Of a DNA stretch of 5,906 bases, positions 1-5,597 are shown one piece after another (the first letter of the stretch is position 1; every line of letters starts with the position of its first letter). The notes beneath the pieces are model-generated. The model made no database searches. It was not told the origin of the DNA and was given only the letters and a program-made list of their open reading frames with translations. The position numbers were made by a program, and so were the translations under genes. The DNA comes from Micavibrio sp. UBA6139. Lineage in GTDB: Bacteria > Pseudomonadota > Alphaproteobacteria > Micavibrionales > Micavibrionaceae. The stretch lies in NCBI GenBank assembly GCA_002423285.1, contig DIVF01000012.1, positions 1-5,906 of the forward strand, in the 5' to 3' direction.

Positions 1-26
1 GCTACTTTTGCAACAGGTCTAATGGG
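1..26. mobile_element. Partial insertion-sequence end (left window edge)
   Basis: Bases 4-17 (ACTTTTGCAACAGG) are the exact reverse complement of bases 5886-5899. With two transition mismatches the match extends to 4-26 against 5877-5899. A short G/A-CCTGTTGCAAAAGT tip next to a TA-containing flank (CTAA at 19-22) resembles the ends of IS5-family elements as I remember them. The body of the element, including any transposase, would lie to the left of the window. The exact tip is uncertain because the identity runs past the likely boundary. The family assignment is inference. Confidence 0.5.
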
Positions 27-53
27 CACCTATTCAACTGGATATATCTTTAG

Positions 54-75
54 TTTACATAAAATTTTATGCAAA
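54..75. repeat. AT-rich perfect dyad between the element end and rluD
   Basis: Bases 58-71 (CATAAAATTTTATG) form a perfect 14-bp palindrome. After one mismatch the symmetry continues with TTT at 54-56 against AAA at 73-75. It lies in an AT-rich tract (27-115) downstream of rluD. It could be an operator-like site, part of the rluD 3' end, or a chance product of AT-rich DNA. No function is assigned. Confidence 0.4.
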
Positions 76-91
76 TTCAAATAGTTTTTTA

Positions 92-110
92 TGGTAAATA
101 TATTTTACCA
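92..110 (-). terminator. Possible hairpin after rluD
   Basis: TGGTAAA (92-98) pairs with TTTACCA (104-110) around a 5-nt loop, beginning 6 bases beyond the rluD stop codon. On the minus strand the hairpin is followed by an A-run rather than a T-run, so it is not a canonical intrinsic terminator. It may instead protect the 3' end of the message. Only the dyad itself is directly visible. Confidence 0.3.
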
Positions 111-115
111 GTAAC

Positions 116-1177
116 CTATTGATCCAGAAGGGAAACGAGATGCTCAAAATCTGCCGGTGGCTCCGCATCGAAGGTCATTTCTTCCTCGGTCACCGGGTGG
201 ATGAAGCGAATCTGGGCGGCGTGGAGGGCTTGGCGCGGAAAGGTCAGGATCTCATCGCGCACCTCTGGCGTGTATCCGCCCCGGTTCAAAAGGCTGGTCG
301 CGGCGTTTTTCTGTAACCCATAAACCGGGTCGCCGACCAACGGGTGGCCGATGGAGGCCATGTGAACGCGAATCTGGTGCGTGCGTCCGGTTTCAAGGTC
401 ACATTGCACAAGGCTGACCGTGTCATGAAAAACCTGATGGCGGTGATAATGCGTGCGGGCATCCTTGCCCCCCATCATCGGCACAACCATGCGCTGGCGG
501 TTGGTGCTGTGGCGGGCGATGGGTTTATCAACGACACCTTTTACCTGCGGTACCTTCCACACCAATGCGAAATAGGTGCGGCTTAAGGAACGATCGGCCA
601 GCTGCGCCGATAACCCGCGATGCGCAACATCTGATTTCGCAACAACCATCAACCCCGATGTATCGCGGTCAAGACGGTGGACGATACCTGGGCGCACAAC
701 GCCGCCAATGCCTGACAAGCTATCACCACAATGAAATAACAACGCATTCACTAGCGTGCCTGTGTGATGCCCCGCCCCCGGATGAACAACCAAACCAACA
801 GGCTTGTTAATCACCAACAGGCTTTCATCTTCATAAACAACATCCAGCGGAATATCTTCTGGTTGCGGGTTGGCCTCAACCGGTTCCGGCACGATCAGGG
901 TAATTTTCTGACCCCGCGACACCTTGAACGACGCCTGTTCGCAGACGCGCCCGTCAATGGTGACATCGCCGTCCTCAATCAAACCTTTCAGACGTGTGCG
1001 CGAAAATTCCGGACACCATTCCGTCAGCAATTTATCAAGGCGCATATCGTCATGATCATCATCAACGACGAATGTTTCTTCGCCGTTTACATGATCGCCA
1101 TCTTCGACGGCATCAATAACGACAGCGGAAGGATCAATATGATCTTCCAAAATTTCAGGCTTTGGTACTTTACTCAT
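116..1177 (-). CDS. rluD: 23S rRNA pseudouridine synthase, RluD type
   Basis: The 353-residue product belongs to the RluA/RluC/RluD family. These cytoplasmic enzymes isomerise uridines in 23S rRNA; RluD acts on helix 69 (U1911, U1915 and U1917 in E. coli). An S4 RNA-binding domain (RLDKLL, then SRTRLKGLIEDGDV) spans about residues 46-100. The catalytic domain follows: INKP at 123-126, HPGAGH at 132-137, and GIVHRLDRDTSG with the catalytic Asp at 170. GRTHQIRVHMASIGHPLVGD lies near 264-283. The start was chosen at 1177 because it overlaps the upstream stop as ATGA and has GGAG (1189-1186) 8 nt before it. A start at 1207 would add 10 residues and has no good ribosome site. The first 44 residues are strikingly acidic (15 Asp/Glu) and make the protein longer than E. 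coli RluD (~326 aa). RluC-like specificity cannot be fully excluded. Confidence 0.93.
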   Translation of the reverse strand: MSKVPKPEILEDHIDPSAVVIDAVEDGDHVNGEETFVVDDDHDDMRLDKLLTEWCPEFSRTRLKGLIEDGDVTIDGRVCEQASFKVSRGQKITLIVPEPVEANPQPEDIPLDVVYEDESLLVINKPVGLVVHPGAGHHTGTLVNALLFHCGDSLSGIGGVVRPGIVHRLDRDTSGLMVVAKSDVAHRGLSAQLADRSLSRTYFALVWKVPQVKGVVDKPIARHSTNRQRMVVPMMGGKDARTHYHRHQVFHDTVSLVQCDLETGRTHQIRVHMASIGHPLVGDPVYGLQKNAATSLLNRGGYTPEVRDEILTFPRQALHAAQIRFIHPVTEEEMTFDAEPPADFEHLVSLLDQ

Positions 1178-2703
1178 TGGGCTGGCTCCGCTGCGGGGAT
1201 AAGGCATGGGTCTTCATAGGGGTCAAGACCGGTGGCAACAAACACCCATCCCTCGCGCCGTGTTTCAACTTTTTTGCTTTGGGCGATAATCGCCATTTGT
1301 TCGGGTGTCGGGTTCGGTGGGCCTAATGTATCGGCCTCCGCCATCGCGGCTTCTTTTTCTTTTCGTGCCAAGGCGTCGGTAATCAGCTCAACACCCTTAT
1401 CCGCACCCGGCTGTTTATTCATTTCGATGGTGGCAATGACAATGCGCTCACCACTCCACCCTTTAATCAATTGCTGGGCGGTTGCGCCGTGCCCTTCCAT
1501 ATACCCTTCATCATTCATGATGACGCCGCGCGGGGACAGGGTAATCAGGCGGATATGTTCGGGGGCCTTGGCCGCTTCATCGCCACCCTCATGAAATTTT
1601 GCATTCGCCATCAAAGTAATGCGCCCATCGGGATGGGTCATCACATCGCGCCCGTCAAAATCAATCGCGACCCCACGGAAATAACGCTGCCAGATGGTTT
1701 TGCCGTTTGTATCCACTTCCAACAACCATGCGGCCGCCGGATCGGAACCGTAAGGGATCACCTGCCCCGCCACGACATAATGGTCGGCCTCATACATCAC
1801 AGGTTTGGTTGTCCCCGACCGGAACACCGCGAATTGCCCGCGTGGATAGGTTTTTTGCCAGATGATCGTTCCATCATCACTCAGCTTTAACAGCCATCCA
1901 GCCTGACGACCATCTTCGCTTTTAATCTGGCCACCTGCCAGATAGGCCTCACCATCTGCAACCGAGACACCGTAAATGTAATTCGCAGCACCGGGACGAT
2001 AGGAACGCTTCCACAGGATTTTACCCTGATCGCTGATACGGAATAAAACGCCGTGTTGTTCTTTTGGATCCTTGCGGTTGATGGCCTTGACCACCGCGAC
2101 AATCCCCTTGCCATTGGCCGCCGGGGACAGGCTCATTGATTCATAATCAAAGGATGAATCTTTTAAAATAATTTCGCGCAAGAATTTGCGTTCCGCGTCA
2201 TACCACGCCAGCCGCGTCCAGATTTCTTCGGCCCGCGCCCCGCCATGAATGGTGGAACTGACCGCGTAGCCACCCGCAATCGGCAAAATACCGGTGGAGC
2301 GTTCCGCCGCCTTCGCGGGGTAGCGTTTTTCATCCACCGCGCGGGCGCGGCTGTTCAGTTCAACCAGAACCATTTCTTGTGGCATATACGCTTCATCCAG
2401 CGCATCACCCGCCACAAGCAGGTTTTTATTTTCCAACGCAACCGCACCCGAAAACTGCACGGGGCCACGATGATCGCCAAAGGCAGCATCCCAGACGGCC
2501 GGATTGCCAAAAAATGGATTACGCAGGTTAATGATCGCTTCCCCGGCCGCACGGCAGGACGGGCTATTCGACATCATGCCCGGCAGCTTTCCCGCCTGAC
2601 TATCGGCAGGCGTCTGGGCATAGCTTTTGGCGGGGGGCTGCATTGGCAAACCCACGAAAACCGCCGCCAACAGGGCGCAAAGGAAAGGCATCTTGATGTT
2701 CAT
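1174..2703 (-). CDS. Exported beta-propeller-like protein, function unknown
   Basis: The 509-residue product begins with a Sec signal peptide: Lys near the N-terminus, the hydrophobic stretch FLCALLAAVFVGL, and a probable cleavage after KSYA (residue ~29). There is no lipobox in a usable position, so it is probably periplasmic or secreted. The mature protein has recurring units of about 50-60 residues with the pattern W-L-hydrophobic-x-L-x-x-x-G-x-I-x-W-x-x-x-Y/F-x-x-G. The clearest copies start near 218, 269 and 325. Weaker ones start near 110, 164, 384 and perhaps 437. This fits PQQ-like or related beta-propeller repeats. The C-terminal GWVFVAT (~485) and N-terminal AVWDAAFG (~69) look like two halves of one unit, as in velcro closure. 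The mature chain has only two cysteines (50 and 500). The start was taken as ATG at 2703; the GTG just before it is an alternative. No Shine-Dalgarno is obvious. The gene overlaps rluD by ATGA. No enzyme motif is recognised. Confidence 0.8.
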   Translation of the reverse strand: MNIKMPFLCALLAAVFVGLPMQPPAKSYAQTPADSQAGKLPGMMSNSPSCRAAGEAIINLRNPFFGNPAVWDAAFGDHRGPVQFSGAVALENKNLLVAGDALDEAYMPQEMVLVELNSRARAVDEKRYPAKAAERSTGILPIAGGYAVSSTIHGGARAEEIWTRLAWYDAERKFLREIILKDSSFDYESMSLSPAANGKGIVAVVKAINRKDPKEQHGVLFRISDQGKILWKRSYRPGAANYIYGVSVADGEAYLAGGQIKSEDGRQAGWLLKLSDDGTIIWQKTYPRGQFAVFRSGTTKPVMYEADHYVVAGQVIPYGSDPAAAWLLEVDTNGKTIWQRYFRGVAIDFDGRDVMTHPDGRITLMANAKFHEGGDEAAKAPEHIRLITLSPRGVIMNDEGYMEGHGATAQQLIKGWSGERIVIATIEMNKQPGADKGVELITDALARKEKEAAMAEADTLGPPNPTPEQMAIIAQSKKVETRREGWVFVATGLDPYEDPCLIPAAEPAQ

Positions 2704-2711
2704 CACACTTA

Positions 2712-2740
2712 AGTTTAGGGTCCAACGGGCTTAAAGTCCA
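2712..2740 (-). promoter_or_regulatory. Candidate promoter for the propeller gene-rluD unit
   Basis: On the minus strand, TGGACT (2740-2735) and TAAACT (2717-2712) each match the sigma-70-type consensus at 4 of 6 positions, with a 17-bp spacer. Transcription would begin around 2706-2703, on the start codon itself. That would give a leaderless or near-leaderless message, in keeping with the missing Shine-Dalgarno. The boxes are weak and this is inference. Confidence 0.3.
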
Positions 2741-2790
2741 TTGATCCCTTTCATCGGTGGTAAGTCAGTTTGGGTTTTTCCCTTCTACAC

Positions 2791-2820
2791 TGTCATCCCC
2801 GCGCAGGCGGGGATCCAGGG
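2791..2820 (+). repeat. REP palindrome, left copy
   Basis: TGTCATCCCCGC begins a 30-nt unit ending GGATCCAGGG. Internally ATCCCCGC (2795-2802) and GCGGGGAT (2807-2814) form a perfect 8-bp stem with a GCAG loop. Units starting GTCATCCCCG are widespread dispersed repeats in proteobacterial genomes. Confidence 0.8.
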
Positions 2821-2846
2821 CCAAAAGCCCAAAATGGAGTTTTTTC

Positions 2847-2877
2847 CCCTGGATCCCCGGTCAAGCCGGGGATGACA
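2847..2877 (-). repeat. REP palindrome, right copy, inverted
   Basis: Read on the minus strand this unit also starts TGTCATCCCCGG and ends GGATCCAGGG. It therefore pairs with the left copy as a divergent couple. Its internal stem is ATCCCCGG (2853-2860) with CCGGGGAT (2866-2873) around a 5-nt loop. The loop-proximal bases differ from the left copy (GGCTTGACC against GCGCAGGC), so the two copies are not a recent perfect duplication. Confidence 0.8.
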
Positions 2878-2948
2878 AAGATGGAGCGGAAATCCAGGGA
2901 GGAAAAAATCAAACTGACTCACTACCCTTTCATCCGGGTTTAAAGAGA

Positions 2949-3998
2949 ATGCGTATTCTGATCATCAGCGATGCCTGGACCCCCCAGACCAATGGTGTGG
3001 TGCGGACCTATGAGGATTTGAATCATACTCTGGAAAACGCCGGACATACGGTGCGGGTCATTGGTCCAGCCGATTTCCCGTTCAGCCGCCCGATGCCGGG
3101 TTACAGCGAAATTGATCTGGTCTTGTTCCCGTCCAAAAAGCTGGCGCGGCTGGTTGATGATTTTGCCCCCGATACTCTCCATATCGCGACCGAAGGGCCG
3201 CTCGGTTGGGCGGCACGAAAATTATGCAAAAAGCGCGGCTGGAAATATACAAGCGCCTATCATACGCACTTTCCAGATTATACAGCGCTGCGCGCCGCCA
3301 AGCATCTGCCGTTCCTGTTTACCCCCGTGAAGGCGTTATGCGTTTTATGGGTCAAAAAATTCCACGCCCCGTCATCCTTTGTCCTGACGACCACGCAAAG
3401 TGTTGAGGACACCCTCAATGACTGGAACTTCCCGGCCCCGCTGCACCGCCTGACCCGTGGGGTCAAGACCGAGATTTTCCATCCCGGCCCCAAAACCTTA
3501 TTTGCGGATTTACCAAAACCCATCGCCCTTTATGTCGGGCGGGTTGCGATTGAAAAAAATATCGGCGCGTTCCTGTCCATGCCGTGGACGGGCAGCAAGG
3601 TGATTGTCGGGGATGGCCCGAGCCGCAAGGCCCTTGAAGCCGCCTATCCGGACGCCCATTTTGTCGGCAAGAAAAAAGGCCATGACCTGGCCGACCATTA
3701 CCGTTCCGCCGATATTTTTGTCTTCCCGTCTAAAACCGATACCTTTGGGATTGTTCTGATCGAAGCTATGGCCTGTGGCCTGCCGATCGCCGGATATAAA
3801 GTGACAGGTCCGATGGACCTTGTGACCAAAAACATTTTGGGAAGCGTGGATGATAATTTGGCACTGGCCGCGCAATGCGCACTCGATGCGCCGGGCACAC
3901 CTGAAGACCGCTTCCAGCATTTGCAGGAGAATTACACCTGGGATGTTGCAGCGGCACAGTTTTTAGACGCCCAAAACCGCGCCATCATCCAAAAATGA
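2949..3998 (+). CDS. GT4-type (glycosyltransferase family 1) glycosyltransferase
   Basis: The 349-residue cytoplasmic or membrane-associated GT-B enzyme resembles the SQD2/MgtA-like branch. That branch transfers a sugar from a nucleotide donor to a lipid or envelope acceptor. The N-terminal domain opens with MRILIISDAWTPQTNGVVRT (1-20) and has the AYHTHFPDY motif at 103-111. The donor-binding domain has YVGRVAIEKN (195-204, with conserved Arg and Lys) and VGDGPSRKALE (220-230). FPSKTDTFGIVLIEAMACG (259-277) follows, then AGYKVTGPMD. In the E-x7-E position the first Glu is Asp264, paired with Glu272. The start is ATG 2949 because it gives the family N-terminus. The frame stays open back to a GTG at 2757, but that extension only translates the REP element. 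The Shine-Dalgarno is poor (AAAGAG directly before the start). The gene converges on glk. The exact donor and acceptor cannot be told. Confidence 0.88.
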   Translation: MRILIISDAWTPQTNGVVRTYEDLNHTLENAGHTVRVIGPADFPFSRPMPGYSEIDLVLFPSKKLARLVDDFAPDTLHIATEGPLGWAARKLCKKRGWKYTSAYHTHFPDYTALRAAKHLPFLFTPVKALCVLWVKKFHAPSSFVLTTTQSVEDTLNDWNFPAPLHRLTRGVKTEIFHPGPKTLFADLPKPIALYVGRVAIEKNIGAFLSMPWTGSKVIVGDGPSRKALEAAYPDAHFVGKKKGHDLADHYRSADIFVFPSKTDTFGIVLIEAMACGLPIAGYKVTGPMDLVTKNILGSVDDNLALAAQCALDAPGTPEDRFQHLQENYTWDVAAAQFLDAQNRAIIQK

Positions 3999-3999
3999 T

Positions 4000-4019
4000 A
4001 TTACGGTGCGTATCGTAAT
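4000..4019. terminator. Candidate terminator between convergent genes
   Basis: ATTACGGT (4000-4007) pairs with ATCGTAAT (4012-4019), including one G-T pair, around a GCGT loop. It begins 8 bases past the glk stop. On the minus strand five T residues follow after four bases (3995-3991), so it best serves glk. A second, mutually exclusive hairpin, GTAATT (4015-4020) with AATTAC (4025-4030), overlaps it and the glk stop codon. The stems are AT-rich and weak. Confidence 0.4.
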
Positions 4020-4026
4020 TATAAAA

Positions 4027-4986
4027 TTACAAATTTCCGTCGATTTCCGCAGCCAGACCAAGAAGCGCGACATATGGATGCAAAATCAATATGGTAGGCA
4101 CATCTTTTAAATACGCATCAAAACGCCCTTTGGCTTCAAATTCCCGGCGGAAGCCTGATTCAAAGAAAGTCTCGCCCAGTTGCAGGCAAATTCCCCCAGC
4201 CAGATAAATTCCACCGAACGCCCCCAGTGTCAGGGCTAAATTCCCGGCAACAACGCCTAAGAATCCCAACATCATCTCCAACGCTTCAACACAAATCGGG
4301 CAGGATTTACTCAGGGCCGCCGCGCTGATCTCTTCAGGGCTGCGCTCCGGCAAATCATCACGCCCTTCAAGGCTGCCAAGCGCCATATAGATGTTCACCA
4401 ACCCCTTGCCGGAACACACACGCTCCGCCGAGATGTGGCGATATTTGCCATACAATGTTTTTAAAACATCAAATTCACGCTGGGTCCGCGCCGCCACGGT
4501 GACATGCCCGCCCTCTCCCGGCACCGGCACATATTTCGTTCCGGTCCAGATCAGCGACGCCACACCAAGCCCCGTTCCGGGGCCAATAATACCAATGGGC
4601 GCATGGGGTTGCGGCGCAATCTTGTCACCAACATTGCGCATTTGCTCTGGCGTTAAATGGGGCACGCCCAATGCCACAGCCCGGAAATCATTCATGACGA
4701 TCAGGTGATTGAGCGCCAGATCAGCCTTTGTTTGTTCAATGGAAAACGACCATGGATGATTGGTCATATGAACCGCATCGCTGGTGACAGGTCCGGCCAC
4801 GGCGAACGCTCCGGCGGATACCTCACTGATACCCACCTGCTCCAGATATGCCCGTGCGGCCTCGGCCAGCCCCGGGTAATCGACGCATTTTAAAACACGC
4901 TCCTCGCGATAGGTTTTCCCATCACTTAAAGCAAACCGCGCATTTGTCGCGCCAATATCGGCAATCAGCCCTGATTTCTGTGTCAT
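4027..4986 (-). CDS. glk: Glucokinase, E. coli Glk type
   Basis: The 319-residue product phosphorylates glucose with ATP to glucose-6-phosphate in the cytoplasm. This is the entry step to glycolysis or the Entner-Doudoroff route. It fits the bacterial glucokinase family of about 320 residues rather than the repressor-linked ROK type. Visible motifs are the phosphate-binding DIGATNARFAL (10-20), NDFRAVA with the catalytic Asp at 100, GPGTGLGVA (135-143), PGEGGHV with Glu158 and His161, ERVCSGKGLVNIY starting at Glu188, and GGIYLAGGI (258-266). These correspond to the E. coli glucose contacts N99, D100, E157, H160 and E187, offset by one after D100. The start has AAGGA (4996-4992) five bases upstream. 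It diverges from cpdR across 97 bp and converges on the glycosyltransferase. No regulatory gene for it is present. Confidence 0.95.
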   Translation of the reverse strand: MTQKSGLIADIGATNARFALSDGKTYREERVLKCVDYPGLAEAARAYLEQVGISEVSAGAFAVAGPVTSDAVHMTNHPWSFSIEQTKADLALNHLIVMNDFRAVALGVPHLTPEQMRNVGDKIAPQPHAPIGIIGPGTGLGVASLIWTGTKYVPVPGEGGHVTVAARTQREFDVLKTLYGKYRHISAERVCSGKGLVNIYMALGSLEGRDDLPERSPEEISAAALSKSCPICVEALEMMLGFLGVVAGNLALTLGAFGGIYLAGGICLQLGETFFESGFRREFEAKGRFDAYLKDVPTILILHPYVALLGLAAEIDGNL

Positions 4987-5004
4987 GCTTATCCTTATAC
5001 AAGC

Positions 5005-5035
5005 TTGACAAGCCGCAGGAAAGGCACGACATAAG
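5005..5035 (+). promoter_or_regulatory. Candidate cpdR promoter
   Basis: A perfect -35 hexamer TTGACA lies at 5005-5010 and a partial -10, CATAAG, at 5030-5035. The spacer is 19 bp, longer than ideal. The -35 sits inside the odd-centred palindrome GCTTGACAAGC (5003-5013), which overlaps CAAGCTTG (5000-5007). The dyad could be a regulator site. The -10 is the weak part of this call. Confidence 0.35.
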
Positions 5036-5054
5036 GTCTTCGTAAAACGACCCC

Positions 5055-5080
5055 CGTTAAGAATTTCGCGTTAAGGATTT
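5055..5080 (+). repeat. Tandem 12-mer direct repeat before cpdR
   Basis: CGTTAAGAATTT (5055-5066) and CGTTAAGGATTT (5069-5080) match at 11 of 12 positions with a 14-bp period. The second copy contains the cpdR ribosome-binding site AAGGA. Each copy contains GTTAA, the half-site of CtrA boxes. The TTAA-to-TTAA gap is 10 bases, not the 7 of a full CtrA site, so CtrA binding is only a possibility. Confidence 0.6.
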
Positions 5081-5083
5081 TCC

Positions 5084-5461
5084 ATGGCCCGCATTCTGAT
5101 CGCCGAAGACGATCCTTCCATGCGCCAGTTTCTGGCTCTGGCGCTCGAACGCGCCGGGCATAGCGTCGATGTGCGTGAAGACGGGCTTGAAGCGCTCAAC
5201 ACTCTGGAAAATACCCTGAAAGACGGCCAATCCTATGATTTGCTGCTGGCCGATATTGTCATGCCGGGTATGGACGGAATCGAATTATCGCAACGCGCTG
5301 CCAAACTGGCTCCGGCCATGAAGATCATGTTCATCACCGGCTTCGCCGCCGTCATATTGGACCAACAGGGGCAAAAGCCGGACGCCAACACCGAAATCCT
5401 TGCCAAACCGTTCCACTTAAAGGACCTCGTGGACCGGGTCGAACACCTGCTGGCGGCTTAG
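5084..5461 (+). CDS. cpdR: CpdR-like single-domain response regulator
   Basis: The 125-residue product is a lone receiver domain with no output domain. In Caulobacter, unphosphorylated CpdR primes ClpXP and helps localise it to the cell pole, driving degradation of cell-cycle proteins such as PdeA and CtrA; CckA-ChpT phosphorylation switches it off. Visible here are the acidic cluster Glu8-Asp9-Asp10, the phospho-acceptor Asp57 in LLLADIVMPGMDGIEL, Thr85 in MFITGFAAV, and Lys108 in AKPFHLKDLVDRVE. MFITGFAAV and KPFHLKDLV are typical of CpdR rather than of general CheY-like proteins. The start has AAGGA (5073-5077) six bases upstream. The chain is slightly longer than Caulobacter CpdR, with extra residues near 42-50 and 92-102. 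It ends in LLAA, similar to the LAA end of SsrA tags. Function is inferred from family similarity. Confidence 0.9.
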   Translation: MARILIAEDDPSMRQFLALALERAGHSVDVREDGLEALNTLENTLKDGQSYDLLLADIVMPGMDGIELSQRAAKLAPAMKIMFITGFAAVILDQQGQKPDANTEILAKPFHLKDLVDRVEHLLAA

Positions 5462-5469
5462 AAAAAACC

Positions 5470-5487
5470 TCAATATTGCGATATTGA
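5470..5487. promoter_or_regulatory. Perfect dyad overlapping the tRNA -35 box
   Basis: TCAATAT (5470-5476) and ATATTGA (5481-5487) are perfectly complementary around TGCG. The right arm shares TTGA with the -35 hexamer of the tRNA promoter, and the dyad starts 8 bases after the cpdR stop. It may be the end of the cpdR message, although no T-run follows, or an operator for the tRNA promoter. Confidence 0.4.
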
Positions 5488-5512
5488 CATCCCCACCCCG
5501 CCCCGTTATTAA
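5484..5512 (+). promoter_or_regulatory. Promoter of tRNA-Val
   Basis: A perfect TTGACA (5484-5489) is followed after exactly 17 bp by TATTAA (5507-5512). The spacer is very C-rich. Transcription would begin near 5518-5520, only 3-5 bases before the mature tRNA. Box quality and placement directly ahead of a tRNA make this the best promoter in the window. Confidence 0.75.
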
Positions 5513-5522
5513 AGACATCGTC

Positions 5523-5597
5523 GCGCAATTAGCTCAGCGGTAGAGCACTATGTTGACATCGTAGGGGTCACAGGTTCAATCCCTGTATTGCGCACCA
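5523..5597 (+). tRNA. tRNA-Val (anticodon GAC)
   Basis: A full cloverleaf of 75 nt with encoded CCA. The acceptor stem GCGCAAT (5523-5529) pairs with ATTGCGC (5587-5593), followed by discriminator A and CCA. The D arm is GCTC/GAGC with loop AGCGGTA. The anticodon stem CTATG/CGTAG includes one G-T pair. Loop TTGACAT places GAC at 5555-5557, which reads GUC and GUU valine codons. The T arm is ACAGG/CCTGT with loop TTCAATC. It lies 61 bases after cpdR on the same strand and has its own promoter. Confidence 0.97.

Larger units (their letters stand above)
2756..2924. repeat. Inverted-repeat element with a divergent REP pair (BIME/MITE-like)
   Basis: This imperfect palindrome of about 169 bp fills most of the divergent intergenic region. 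The outer arms match: AGTCAGTTTG at 2763-2772 is complementary to CAAACTGACT at 2910-2919, with T/A tracts and C/G runs continuing inward. The inner arms are the two REP sequences. The direct repeat CCCTTTCATC occurs at 2746-2755 and at 2925-2934, flush with the right end and within a base or two of the left end, as a target-site duplication would be. The element contains no coding sequence. It is probably a non-autonomous mobile or REP-type element; the duplication is suggestive rather than proven. Confidence 0.65.

Noticed and set aside
1178..1207. Start of rluD at 1207
   Set aside because: It overlaps the upstream gene by 34 bases and lacks a ribosome site, whereas 1177 has ATGA coupling and GGAG.
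344..1219. Plus-strand open frames across rluD
   Set aside because: They are antisense shadows of a well-supported gene and carry no family motifs.
2791..2877. CRISPR-like array from two similar repeats
   Set aside because: There are only two copies, in opposite orientation, with palindromic REP structure and no spacer series.
2757..2948. N-terminal extension of the glycosyltransferase
   Set aside because: It translates a REP element, and the family N-terminus starts at 2949.
5057..5074. Full CtrA box (TTAA-N7-TTAA) before cpdR
   Set aside because: The gap is 10 bases, so it does not fit the known site; only half-sites remain.
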